From contig NMRA01000438.1 in the NCBI GenBank assembly GCA_002633005.1, positions 138,772 to 202,771 on the forward strand: 64,000 nucleotides of DNA. The letters run 5' to 3'. Shown here one piece after another: positions 25,530-62,321 of the stretch. The position numbers and the translations under genes are program-made. The notes below the pieces were generated by a model that was not told where the DNA came from, did not search any database, and saw nothing but the letters and a program-made list of their open reading frames with translations. Origin of the DNA: Phoronis australis (Eukaryota > Phoronida > Phoronidae). Every line of letters starts with the position of its first letter. The stretch's first letter is position 1.

Positions 25530-28500
25530 TTTATTACTTTAATAAACATATCAGTCAAGTTCAACAAGCACGCAGAAATATTTCATTTTCAATCCCAACC
25601 AGACAAATACGTTTTGTGTTTTCACTGAAAACTGCACTGTTGGCGATAATGATGTCACAGAGTGGAAAAAAATGCCCTTAGTACATAATGGTCAAAATCA
25701 ACGCCTTTAAATTAAAGATAATTTACATCATCCGAAAACTCCAACGTGTATGATAAAAAATAACATGAAAAGGTTTCACTTCCACGCAGGAAATCGGAAC
25801 AGCTCAAACGCGATGCTGAACAGTAAACGGCAAGAATTTTTTTATGTTCAATCTGACAAACGGAATATTTTCGGGACTGCTAAGTAAGTTTGTATCTTAC
25901 AGGGCAATTATGTCCAAGGTATATCTATCATTAAAACCAAAACTGTCCACTGCCAGTGATATTAAGCAAGAGACTTCATTTTTTGATCCGCTGTTTAACT
26001 TACACATTCAGAAGGGACAGGTAAGATGTCAAATAAAGTTCTGACAATTTTCCAAATTTCCAAAATCTGATTAACACCAGAGAAGCAAGTTACCAAAATT
26101 TTAAACTTTTCAGAAACCCTCAGAAACCGCTTACATTGGTAATGCTTCAAGTAAGCTTTTATATGTCCTTTCAACATCAATCTTCAAACAGTAAGTGCCG
26201 ACAAGAAGTCCAAAATCAAAACAAGTCAAAAGGAATAACGGTTTCAAACATCAGTTAAATTAGCTCAAGCATGCTAAAATTACTGCAACTTAAAAATGTT
26301 GAGTACTAAATATATATTTAACATAACATAAAATATATAATCATAACGCATAAATTAATCACAACCATTAATTTGAACACATGCCACAGAGCAATAACTT
26401 GTAGAAGGTGAGACTACATCCCATACATACAGGGGATTTGTGATAGTAAGGCACAAAGACTACATTGGGAAAACTAGGTTTTTATAGCCTTTGTAGTGTG
26501 CCAAACACAAGCAAAATCGAATAAAAAGAAATGAGCAAGTGATAATGACAGGAGATGAGAATCAATATGCATGCGGAGTTCAGAGTTTATAATACCAATG
26601 TGTAGTAATTCCCGGTAATAATATCTTTATTGACAGCATTCGTTCATAAAAACCGTACATTCAGCCAAAAAGTGTAGTTGGTTCTGGACTCTGACTGTGT
26701 GACATTTTTTAAGTTTGTCTTTTTCAAAGAAAATCCATCAGAGACTAGGAAAGTTGAAGCAGCATTACTTACTCAACTGACATTCATGAAATTCCAAACC
26801 TCTCATAGCATTGGTTATGTGCCATTGTGCACAGGCCTATGTTCCAAAAGCACACAGAACCTTAGCTTAAACTGATGGAAGTGGACGTTCGTTTTTATTT
26901 AGAGGATGGGCACAGGAGTGAAAATAAGTCTGGGTAGAGACTAGAACCAACCGCGCTTTTTGTCCTTACCCATAAAGGATTTTCACTACTTCATATCACT
27001 CTCTTTCGTTGTATAAACACAGTATGAAACAGATCAATAGAAGGCACTGAACAGCTGTGTACAGACCTCTGGTGGTCAACAACGGAACTCACGCCATACG
27101 AGTAGAATGATGTAGTAAATTTTTTGGCATCATCACAAGGGAATGGACAGAAAATGTTTTGCATAAATAAATAAAACTAGCCTTACTAACAATGCGCTAT
27201 GAAGGAATGTTCTTATAGCCTTTGAAAAATACACTCGGTGCATATCAAGTATTTACATCATATCAATATTAATATATAACAAGTTTAATAGTATAAAATC
27301 ACATCACTTATGATACATTGGAGACACGCCACAGCAAAGAGTAAGAAGATCTCCATTCACACAAAAATTGGCTAGGGCGGATACCATAACAATAACTTGT
27401 ACAACCAGTCTCCAAAGAAAGAACACAGAATCTCACAAGAGTTTGACTAGACGAGGCTGGAGGCACTGCCTGCAGTGACGCATCCCATACCAACATCCCA
27501 TTAAGTTAGCCAGTCATCAGTACCACAGAAACCAATTAGAATTGCACCTGTCAACTTCCTACAGTCATATTATTTATAATGGACAAAGTAGGTCACTATT
27601 CAGCACTTCCATTTTCAGCACTTTTTGATACAGAGAGCATTTCGGGAAAGAGTTGTAAACATTACAGGCTTTCTGATCAGTAAAACAGTGCAAGATACAA
27701 AAAGCATTTTTGGCTTAAGAAAACACCTGTTAAATTCAGGCTTCCCCATATTTCTTACACAACTAGCCATTGATTCTATGAATAAGCATGTTATTGCAAA
27801 GAAAGGTTATTTCCACAAAAAGCCTCAGTGTTTAGGGCCCAGGGTCTAATTTCTATACTTGAAACTCGACTCGGAAATTGACCAACTGTATGTAAACATA
27901 CGAATATGTTCTTAAATTATGCAGCGTGATTGCTTAAATTCCGATTCCGGGGCTCAGTTATAGTCTCACCTTACAGACCCTTGACCATGATTGATAACTG
28001 TACAACCATAATTAACAATTCAGCACTTGACGTTTACGTCACGATCAATTCTTTTTTTACTTCACCAAAATTAGGGTGTATCTCCTAGGTTGGGGGGTGT
28101 ACAACTTGTTGTAGCTCAACAGCAGACCGCCCAAGTTGTTTGGCTGCTTCTTTTCACAAGTCACTTCAACTGAACATCAACATTAGATGCGTGCTACAAC
28201 TGGAACACTTAGAAGTAAAATCTTCAGGACGGAACTTAAAGTAGGAGTAAAATCTTCAGGACAGACCTTAAAATAGCAATAAAATCTTCAGGACAGAACT
28301 TAAAATAGGAGTAAAATCTTCAGGACGGAACTTAAAATAATTACAATAAATAAACTTGTCAAAAAATGAACATTCAGTCACGGCAAACATACAGAGCAAA
28401 GCTTGAGAATAAAAAACCTACATACTTGTTATGCATAGGAAACATACACATGCTTATTAATCTTTGTCACAATAGGACAGCTGGTCTTATTGACTCTATC

Positions 28501-29947
28501 AGTGAAGGCCTTAGTGGTGTTACACAAATTCCACAAAGAATAAATGTGGCTGAATTTAATGAAGAAAAGTGGGTTGGTCCACTGCATTCGAATCCCAAAT
28601 GCCAATGAAAAATAACAGGGGGCAACTCTTTTTGTAACTCTACCAAGTGGCAATTCACTATAGATCACTCACGAGCTCTCAGGGAGTTTTTAGCATAATA
28701 CTATGTATTTGCGCATACATTAGAATGTTAATCAAGTTATGTCTTGTAATGACATGGAACATCGTTATCAAGAAATATTTGAGGTTCTCCCTTTGTAATA
28801 TAACATTGTTCAGATTTTTCATGAATTCACAATCAAATGATTGCCAAGTGATTATGAATAATTGCTAACATTTATGACATGGATTTGATGTCATGAAAAA
28901 TGTCGCATTTTTGAAAAAATCCACTTGGTTGACAATTATCTCGTCAATACTTAAAGTTAATGCGATCAAAAAACCACCATTTGAAGATGTAATTTTTATC
29001 AAAAAGGGAAATTCCTGTCAACAGGTACATATTATTTTGTGACAACTCCCTACTAAGTGATGAAATCTCTGAACAATTACTAACTCAAAAATGACCAGGC
29101 AGTTTAGTAATGAGCCTAACATGGGTGATTGACAGGACAAATAGTGACTGACAGATGTCATCTACTTGTAATACTGAAGTCATCACCAGCCAACTCAAAT
29201 GTCACTTGACATAGTGAATGTCTATCAGACCCTGCATAAACCAAAGACTGAAATACCAGTGAATTAAAAAATAGAGAAATACATATTGCTGACATCAACT
29301 TCTGATTGCATAACAATTGCATCAAAAGAAATACAGAGAAATGAAATCAGAAACAGAATTCTTGACAAATAGTAAAAACACTGATAGAAAGCAGGCTATT
29401 GGACTCTTCCTCGAGATTCGTTGTCTGGATGGACTACTTTATGGATGGACTACTTTTCAAGGAATGCCTACGCTGGCTGGAATATAGGCTGGTGTTGGCG
29501 AGGAAACTTGTTCATGTTCACTGCACCATTGGTGTCCTAAAATGGAAAGAACCAATGACATCAACCATACACACGCAGATGTGCATGCTAAGAGTAGACA
29601 ATGAAGAGGAAGTGATTGGCCAACATGCTTGCACCAGCATTTGTTAGTCTCCTTTTGCGAGAGAGCGAAAACATGTGAATGATCCCAGTAACCGTTCTCA
29701 CTATACCATCACACCCTGGTTACCACACGCTTCACTTCACAGAATACACGACAGCATGGTGCATACTGACTCACATATCCATTATCTCCCAAATTCAAAG
29801 AGTTGATGTTGAAACCAAGGCAAGATATAGTACTTGCTTTGATACAAGCAAACAGAACTTAGATCAGCATTTATGATATTGTGGGCTGTTGTCTGTTAGC
29901 AGTTCTTGTACAATACTAGTAGTGGGGTACATTTATCATGAAGAAAC
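25530..29947 (-). other. Probable 3' UTR and downstream region of the TMEM145-like gene
   Basis: This stretch follows the stop codon on the minus strand. Minus-strand AATAAA hexamers occur at 26894-26899, 26626-26631 and 25530-25535, the last followed by a T-rich stretch. Any of these could be the polyadenylation signal, giving a 3' UTR of about 3 to 4.4 kb. No coding exon is recognised in it. The exact end needs transcript data. Confidence 0.35.
28215..28340. repeat. Four tandem copies of a 32 bp repeat
   Basis: The unit gtaaaatcttcaggac plus ggaacttaaaatagga begins at 28215, 28247, 28279 and 28311 with only a few substitutions. It lies in the probable 3' UTR of the TMEM145-like gene. Confidence 0.95.
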
Positions 29948-54019
<24,072 letters not shown>

Positions 54020-54039
54020 ATTTTCATAAATGACGTTAT

Positions 54040-54070
54040 GATCACGTGGCCACTTGACCCCATGGCAACA
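54040..54070 (-). promoter_or_regulatory. Possible promoter-proximal motifs of the TMEM145-like gene
   Basis: Just upstream of the start codon on the minus strand there is GTTGCCATGGGGTC (54056-54069), which has one perfect half of the RFX X-box (GTTGCC) and a degraded second half. An E-box CACGTG is at 54043-54048. The transcription start is unknown, so these may lie in the 5' UTR. Confidence 0.3.
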
Positions 54071-57000
54071 TATAAATAAATAGTGGGCCAGGAACCGCTG
54101 ACTGAACAGACTTTCTTTTGGAAGTAATTTAGTCTTGTTCTTTTGGAAGTAATTCAGTCTTTCATTTTGATTGCCCTCAAAACAACAAAAAGAAAACAAA
54201 TGAATATCGTATACGCTTCGTTGAACCACAGGTACTTCATTAGCTCCTCGACATGGGTATACGGCGACTGCCGGAGTGCCTGAGTCCGGAGACTGACCTC
54301 AGGGCTCGGGTCACGGTGGCCGACCGCGTGACTGTGACAAGACAGATAGGTCGATGCCACGCATCGGGCACTCGAGAAAAGAAAGATAGGAAAACACAGA
54401 GAAGAAAGAAAATTTGAAGGGTACATTTGTCAAGAGAAAACTGTGTGTGGTTGACAACACGAATAATGTCCGTGGTCAGCTGAGTGACTCATGTTTTTTT
54501 AGTTTTTTTACTTTATTTTTCAACGCACATAAATAGCTTTCACACGGCAGCTCCTACAGCCAGAGCCATGAGATCATTCAGGGGACCCAATTTTGTAGCA
54601 TGAATAGGTCGTCTAAGCACTTCGCAGAGCATATTTGAATTCACTGGAATTTTAACTGAATTCATGCAAGAAGACAATTTAGAGAGAATGCTAGTTGAGG
54701 GATCCTTCTATGGCAGGGGTTTCCGAAGGCTCCCCGGCCCGTGCCGATTCGATCGTGGGATAGCAAACCGTTGGCCGGTAATTGACCGGTGTAGTCAATC
54801 TTAAACGACTGATTAACTCGAATGTGGTGCGGAGAGCCAAAGATGAAAAAAATCAGGGCGCAAATTTTCTATTAATTAATTTTTCTGAAGGACCAAAAAA
54901 GGGAGGGCACGTGGTCCCCAAAATTTTGCAGGCGTCAGGGTTAAATCGTAGCAACCGACATTGGCGTGGGGCTGGGGACAGTCAAGAAAAGAACGACTGC
55001 GAATATGGATAAAAGAGACATCAAGAGAACACAATGGCTTACCAGGCCATTGTTGTTAGGGTGGGGCTCCGTTTTTACAGAATAGGTCGTCTAAACGCAC
55101 TTGAAAACGTGCATTTAATCATTGATACATGTATTTCGGAAAATAGAGAAAATTGTAAATTCAATAAGACAATTTTGCGAATGCAAAACTATATTTTTTC
55201 AAAGGTCCCTCTCTGGCAAATGATAACCCAGGCAGCTGTCGCTCTATTTTTTCGTTTTATTCCTCGAAGCTGTATATCACTTGAGAAAAAATTACCCGAC
55301 AGATAATATCAATTCCTGCGCATTTCCTGATCTTTGAAAATATAGATCTTTAGGCGCCCAGCCTTCGAAGGGAGCCTCTGACGACATTCATGTGACCACC
55401 GTTTTCGTATTTTTATCGACAAATTCTTAAAGAACAGGGTCACAGAGAGAGGGTCCAATGTTGGAATCGATTTCCTCTAGTCTCCTGTTTTTGTGAAATC
55501 AAACTACCCGCTTTCATGTTGAGGTAGGTCACTTCTTGCAGTCACATGACTATGGAATGAACTGTCACTATTTTTCAACCTTAAGGTATCCCATTTCAGA
55601 TGAGACCCTATCGCTGGGGCGGTTCGGGGGAATTGTCTCTTTGTCCCTCTATACACGTAAAGCCGACACTGTCAGGTATTCACGAGGGGAAGTTGATATT
55701 CCAAATTTATTAAAAACACAAAGCATTCGTGAACAACACAACAGTATTAAGACATTCGACTCAAACAACCAAACATGTGAAAAATACAATGGGATTGACA
55801 GCCATCGAAAAGATATAATTTGAGATCGTAAACACCACTTTTTGTGAATTACAAAGCGCACTATTTCCGATAGTTGGTTATAAAATATTCCTTTTCCAAC
55901 TGTATCACAAGAATAGTTTTTCTTTTGAAGATCGTTACTAGGAGTTGTTTTTAAAGAATTCGCACGTGCCAAAAAGACTGTCGGGGCCATCATGACCGTG
56001 TACATGTAAAATGGGGGTACTCAAAAAGTAATCACAAACAAAGATTTCAGCGTTTTTTTTTTGGACTTCAACTTCAACTTTAACTCGTGAACCATTATAG
56101 GCACCTCTGAAGGAGCAGAATACACCTCATTACGAATGCCCCTCTCCCATGTTCCCCCGGTTACCCGTCAAAAATCTTCGCGCATTGCCCGCATTAATTA
56201 CTTATAACATTTCGTTTTGATAAACAAATTCGTTGGTTTCTGATTTAAATGTGTATGTACAAGTATCTACGATAGTCCGCGGCAGATTAATAGATTAGCT
56301 TTGACTATGAGTAGAAGATAATCTTGAAAGAATTGATAATGTTTCAGTGAATTTAGTTGCAGCTAGAAGTTGGAGAAACTCTATAATCCGACCCCCAAAT
56401 AGTAAAGTACACTGAGACGAATTTTGCCTATCTAAAATAACTCTCAAAGACATTAATGAAATTCGGACAGTTCCCGAAAATATACTCAAAATTCAAATGA
56501 CAATGAATTCATTGCTTTTTGATTTTGGAACGAGATTTGTCGTTCAAACTCACAAACAAGAGATCAAATAGGAATGAGATGATTAAATCAAGGTAAACGC
56601 GTTGTTCATGGAATCGATTGTTGGTTTCTGATCACATGTTTACGTATCTAAAAAATCGACTGATTGATAGATAGTATTTTGACAATTAGAAGGTAAACTT
56701 GTAAGAAACTATTATGTTTCACTGAACTTTGTTGCAGGCTCTCGTTGGGAAATTCGATCTATCATCAGATCCTCAAATAGCAAAGTATACTAAACTGTTT
56801 TTGTCTCTCTGAAATAAGTCTCAAGGATATTGATGAATGTCGGACAGTTCTACAAATGATATTATTTCAAAGATTTGGAAACTATATTAGTGGTTTAGAT
56901 TCACAAGTTAGAATTTACCTATTTTATGCCTTTTAAAGTTGCATAGAACGAACTACCCTCTCACACAGTACTGAGAGTGCCACGGAAAATATAGCTTACA

Positions 57001-57819
57001 AAACTGCTTTTGAGGTTTCATCTTGGACATTTTCTTCAAAGGAAAATATTGAACATGGTAAAGATGGTCTTTAATCGAAATAATGTGTTTCCTGCGAAAA
57101 TTTCTGAATGCAGTACCGAAGACTGGACAAATGAAATATAGCTCACTAGAGGACTCAGTAGGCGCACGGAAGGGCCGACGACCAGCGCAACACAGACGCT
57201 GCTCCTTTGTTGTTCTGCTGTCCGCTACGCTTTTATTATCCTTTGTAGGCCCACATATACAAAAATGAAACTTTTGTTTAGTTTTAAGAAAATTTAAATG
57301 AAGACATTAATAAAAAGTGATTAATGATCTTCTGATTTCAGATATAAATGAAAAACAAGAAAATGTTAGTGGCTTTAGATGACTAAATTCACTGTTGCCG
57401 AGCAGCGGACGCCATATTTAAAATTTACTCTCTTCGTGTGCTGTTGACTTCGCATTTAATTTTCACTGTTTCACTGTCAGCCAAGAGCAGAGTAAGGTTG
57501 TTTTTATCCTTTGCTATTTTTGAAGCCTAGAATAGCTATGCCAATGTCCACAATTTCTGTTATACGCATTAAAATGCCTGTTGAAACTGTTATAAACTCG
57601 AGATCCACAGCTTTCCAATTCATTCATTGACTGTCGACTCACGTCGTGTTACTCACTGTTACTGTCAGTCGGTAAACCAGCAATAGGCTAGCGTCGTGTG
57701 TGCTCCACCAGTTCCACCCAGCATCGTTAGAGAAAGAAAATTTCTGGTGCGTGGTTAATTAACATGCATGGCACGATTTCTCCTCTTTTCGTTTGAAGCC
57801 AATGCAGGCAGAACCTGGT
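54070..57819. other. Intergenic region between the head-to-head genes, TMEM145 side
   Basis: No gene is recognised. A tandem duplication lies at 56225-56880. A GC-richer patch is near 57140-57240. A possible promoter-like stretch with gttgcc (57394) and a YY1-like gacgccatattt lies at ~57394-57420. Short frames at 55034, 55536 and 57083 have no recognisable domain. Confidence 0.45.
56225..56880 (+). repeat. Two-copy tandem duplication, period ~377 bp
   Basis: Matching words are cgttggtttctgat (56231) with ttgttggtttctgat (56609), atgtttcagtgaattt (56339) with atgtttcactgaactt (56715), caaatagtaaagtacact (~56396) with caaatagcaaagtatact (~56773), and cggacagttc in both. The copies are roughly 70 percent alike by eye. 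Confidence 0.75.
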
Positions 57820-57943
57820 CACTGGTCGGATATAATGCCAATGGTCCCTGATATAGAGAACAAGTTTCATCCACTAAGTAACCAGCCTGTTATTTAGTGA
57901 TTGCCTGGTTCTCTAAATCCGGGACTGCTATATCCGACCAGTG
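57820..57943. repeat. Inverted repeat (hairpin), ~36-42 bp arms
   Basis: The arm cactggtcggatataatgcc...gagaac (57820-57861) pairs with gttctctaaatccggg...gaccagtg (57908-57943). The loop is ~46 nt. It is probably the end or core of a small palindromic element. Confidence 0.75.
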
Positions 57944-60115
57944 CCTGTAACCTGATGTCAACTTGCCGTGCGACTGCAAATTTCCCTCATCCAGTCGCCA
58001 AATGGAAACTGAGGTCACCAAACTTGTTTGGTGAAAGCCAAACTTAAGATTAATGAGATACCTAAAGTAAAAAGCATGTAAACTCTGCAAGTGTCTGCTA
58101 GGCCTACCTCCTGCAGAAGGCAAACCATAGCACTGGATCAATCCCTTCCGATTTTTGCTTTCTTCCTGTACGTGCAGATATTTTGAGTGTATCCTTGGAT
58201 GTGGCGTGGCAACCTGGATATTTTACCAGGTCGCCAAAGAAATCTGAGGCATATTACCAACCTCCAGGTTGCCAAATTGACCCTGGCCTTGGTTCAAAGC
58301 TGTACATACTAGATAATCATCATATAGTTAGCCGGCTGGTTGAATTGAGCCTTGCAGTGGCATGGTAGTCAAAAGTCAACTTCATAGCTGCCGTGGCGGG
58401 TCTGTAGTTATGGGTCACTCAGCTTTAGTTTCTTGAATAAGAAAGTATATATAAAGTAATTAAGACATTAAGTATAGTGCCTCCATATTCATTAACTTTC
58501 AAGATTTATCTGAAAATGGGAAAAGCTAAGACCTTAAGAACGTTGCTATATAACACTAACCTTTTATTGACATACTTCTGCAGCTTTTTTCTTTGACCTA
58601 GTTATTTGACCTCAATTGAAATCAAATTGCTCCTAGTGATGCTAGAGTGCCAGCCAAAATAAAAGTATAAGCGCTGATTCTCTTAACAATTTTATAGTTG
58701 AAAGTAATATCTATAGACTGCAATACAACTTGTGGTTAAAACCTGAGAAAATAACACCTTGGCTGTTGCGACAAATAAGTAATGGGTCTGTTCAATAGAC
58801 ATAGCAACTCTATAACCTTGCTCGTCACTTCCAGTAGGAATGGTGACTGACTGGATTTTACAGGTTATAAGATTCTAGTCACTCAGTTGTGGTTGTAATT
58901 TACACCTGTTTTAAATGAAAATGAAATTCGCTATTGTTTTGGTATAGTTAGCTTTTCATAAAACAGAGTGTGCAGCCATGTTGTGTTCTTAGGGACTTCC
59001 ATCAAGGTGTCCCATTTATATCGTACGTCATCAACATTTATCACAATGACCCACAATTGACAGCTTGAGAACTGTGGGTAAGTCGCTAAAATCCATGATA
59101 GTGATTCAACATTTTCATAAAAAGGATGAAAAGATTTTATTTTCGCCAAAACCAATATCTGCAGAATATTGTTAGAATGAACTTAGTTGAAAACTGATTT
59201 AGTATAAAAGTTTTGTCAGTGACTCGTAACTCTCAAGTTGATAATGCATTCTTGTAACAGTTTGAAAACTGGCTGAAGTTATAGACAACCTAAGGTCATA
59301 CGGTACTAAGCCTGGTGGACGAAAACATCGCAACAGCATTGACACCTTACAAAGAGACTGGTCATGCTCAAAGGCAATGTGTAAAGACAGCACAAAAAAT
59401 AAATTTAAAATGCCTTTTTGTAAATTCAATGCTTAGAACTTAGTAAATTCATTAAAATCACTGACATTGATTTCAGTGATTGTCTGACAGACAAGGAAGA
59501 GAATAGACAATTTATAATAATCAGCGAAAACTATGGATTTTGTTGTTTTTTAGCTTTCTCGTCAAAGTCAGTAACTTCAAGAAGCCTATGTCATCCTACA
59601 AAAACCCCTTTAGTCAGTTGTATGCTGTCTTGTGAATTTAATGCTGGCTTAATAAAATCAATCCTGTTGTGTGGATCCAGTCTCAGGCCTTCATCCAGGA
59701 TTTCGAAAATAGGGTGTCCAAAATGAGGTTCCCAATATTCCAGGGCGTCCATAATTCCGACGCGTAACCCCCCATCCCCAGCAATCCCCCCCCAACACAC
59801 AGATTTTTTTTACAAAAAATGCATAGACCAAGGTTTTTACATCTAAGTTTACAAAACAGCTTTCTGTAGTGAGCATTTTTAATAAAACATTGGTGTAGAC
59901 CAAGACTTTTACAATGCTATCAACCAAGTGTGAGCATAGCAACATTGTATATACTTTGTATATACATTGTATATTTCTTCCTGCTTTGAAAAAAGAGCCC
60001 CCACTGTGAGCCTTCAGAGGCTTCCTAGTAATCATTACAATGTGTGTGTCCAAACTTGAAAGGTTCCTATTGACAGTGGGCGTCCAAATGATACATTGGG
60101 CGTCCTTGCCAGGGC
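57944..60115. other. Intergenic sequence up to the N gap
   Basis: Contains related ccaggtcgccaaa/ccaggttgccaaa words near 58225 and 58263, the dispersed segment at 58285-58346, a poly-C stretch near 59785, and gggcgtccaaaatga-type repeats near 59713 and 60078-60110 leading into the gap. No gene is supported. Confidence 0.5.
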
Positions 60116-61059
60116 NNNNNNNNNNNNNNNNNNNNNNNNNNNNNNNNNNNNNNNNNNNNNNNNNNNNNNNNNNNNNNNNNNNNNNNNNNNNNNNNNNNNN
60201 NNNNNNNNNNNNNNNNNNNNNNNNNNNNNNNNNNNNNNNNNNNNNNNNNNNNNNNNNNNNNNNNNNNNNNNNNNNNNNNNNNNNNNNNNNNNNNNNNNNN
60301 NNNNNNNNNNNNNNNNNNNNNNNNNNNNNNNNNNNNNNNNNNNNNNNNNNNNNNNNNNNNNNNNNNNNNNNNNNNNNNNNNNNNNNNNNNNNNNNNNNNN
60401 NNNNNNNNNNNNNNNNNNNNNNNNNNNNNNNNNNNNNNNNNNNNNNNNNNNNNNNNNNNNNNNNNNNNNNNNNNNNNNNNNNNNNNNNNNNNNNNNNNNN
60501 NNNNNNNNNNNNNNNNNNNNNNNNNNNNNNNNNNNNNNNNNNNNNNNNNNNNNNNNNNNNNNNNNNNNNNNNNNNNNNNNNNNNNNNNNNNNNNNNNNNN
60601 NNNNNNNNNNNNNNNNNNNNNNNNNNNNNNNNNNNNNNNNNNNNNNNNNNNNNNNNNNNNNNNNNNNNNNNNNNNNNNNNNNNNNNNNNNNNNNNNNNNN
60701 NNNNNNNNNNNNNNNNNNNNNNNNNNNNNNNNNNNNNNNNNNNNNNNNNNNNNNNNNNNNNNNNNNNNNNNNNNNNNNNNNNNNNNNNNNNNNNNNNNNN
60801 NNNNNNNNNNNNNNNNNNNNNNNNNNNNNNNNNNNNNNNNNNNNNNNNNNNNNNNNNNNNNNNNNNNNNNNNNNNNNNNNNNNNNNNNNNNNNNNNNNNN
60901 NNNNNNNNNNNNNNNNNNNNNNNNNNNNNNNNNNNNNNNNNNNNNNNNNNNNNNNNNNNNNNNNNNNNNNNNNNNNNNNNNNNNNNNNNNNNNNNNNNNN
61001 NNNNNNNNNNNNNNNNNNNNNNNNNNNNNNNNNNNNNNNNNNNNNNNNNNNNNNNNNNN
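60116..61059. other. Assembly gap (run of N)
   Basis: 944 consecutive N. Both sides carry cgtccaaaatga-like repeats (60080 and 61060), so the missing sequence is probably a tandem repeat. All long reading frames that cross it are artefacts. Confidence 0.98.
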
Positions 61060-61254
61060 CGTCCAAAATAACATTCTGGCCGTCCAACAGAAAGCCGTTG
61101 CGTAAACCGTTGCTTGGGAGTCCGATTATTTTACGCTTTGAAACGTACAGTTGTATATTTTGGCGAATAAAATCTTTTAATGTGTATGACATGTGACTTC
61201 CGTGTGTAACGCGCAGTCGTATATAGCTCTTCTAAATTACGAAATCAGAACCTA

Positions 61255-61325
61255 GTGTCTCGTGGTCTAGAGGTTTAGAGTGAAGACACCACATTTTACG
61301 GCCAAGGTACGATACCCGGTGTCTA
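61255..61325 (+). other. tRNA-like Pol III A/B boxes (tRNA pseudogene or SINE head)
   Basis: An A-box match TGGTCTAGAGG is at 61263-61273. A B-box-like GGTACGATACC (two changes from GGTTCGANTCC) is at 61306-61316, at the spacing usual for a tRNA. I could not form a convincing acceptor or anticodon stem, so it is not called as a working tRNA. Confidence 0.4.
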
Positions 61326-61439
61326 TAGCTAAGTTTTGAAGTAACAAATTTGTAATGAAGAAAACAAAAATTGAGAACTTGCTGAAACAAATAATCGTGG
61401 AGAGTGGAAAAAAGTTAGAAAATTAATAAACGTAGAGAC

Positions 61440-61507
61440 CCGAATAAGCGCCGTATAGACCGGAAAACGAGTCTGAAAAAAATAATCGTATATATACGGC
61501 TATTCGG
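61440..61507. repeat. Short hairpin with paired arms
   Basis: ccgaataagcgccgtata (61440-61457) pairs with tatacggctattcgg (61493-61507), leaving out three bases. An inner agac...gtct pair sits in the loop. Possibly a short palindromic element or a structured RNA element. Confidence 0.6.
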
Positions 61508-62321
61508 AACTCGAGAGTAATCAATGGAACTAGCCCCTGTTAGGTAACAGTTTGCATATTACGTAACATGCTAAAGTGGAGTTACGAATCAATGACCAGA
61601 TAACGAACATTCATTAAATGCAGTTTCGGTGTGAAAATTTGTGAATGTACTAGGAAACATTTTTGTAAATTTCCTAGATCCCACCAAATTAAGTTCCACC
61701 AAATTTTGATGTAATAATACGTACTACTGGAGAAATATTGTTTGCAAGCTTAGTGGTTTTCAATTTAAATCGCTATCTAAATCATGTAACCACTGGGGGT
61801 GGTGCCTGCGTTGTACTGCACTGATTGTGTAGTGTCAGCATCTGCCAGTGGTATTAACGTCCTCTTTTCACTGTCCATAAACACAGGCAAATTTTAACCT
61901 AGAGCGCTGTGATATCGAATTTTTGTGTTGTGCTGACTGGTTCATCTTAAAAGTGTCAGTTAACAGAAATCTGGGTTTTTCTCAGCAGAAACCAATTACC
62001 TTGCCCAGATAAGCTCAGCATTGTCTAATAATGGCTTTCTGATGATTGGCATGTAATGACCTATAGATAATAAGATGTATGAATGCCTTGAAGTTTACTT
62101 GTAGTCTGTGGTGTATAGAGTGACAATAAGGCATTCACATTATTACAGTCTTGCAAGACCTTGTGACTCCTATACATTGCACTTGTACAGCTGGCTTTAA
62201 ATTCTTGCCAGAGGCTGAGTGTATCCATATTTAAAAACATCAAGTGAATTTGTTCTTAATAACTTCTTTTGCTTATAGGTATTCGTCGATAATTATTTTA
62301 CTCCTGTGCAAAACTTGAAGA
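61508..62321 (+). other. Upstream region of DNAAF1
   Basis: Immediately 5' of the DNAAF1 start codon. tttgcttatag at 62269-62279 could be an acceptor joining an upstream non-coding exon. I see no clear RFX X-box here. No other gene. Confidence 0.4.

Noticed and set aside
60035-61196. Four frames of 335-385 codons on both strands
   Set aside because: They consist almost entirely of undetermined residues from the run of N.
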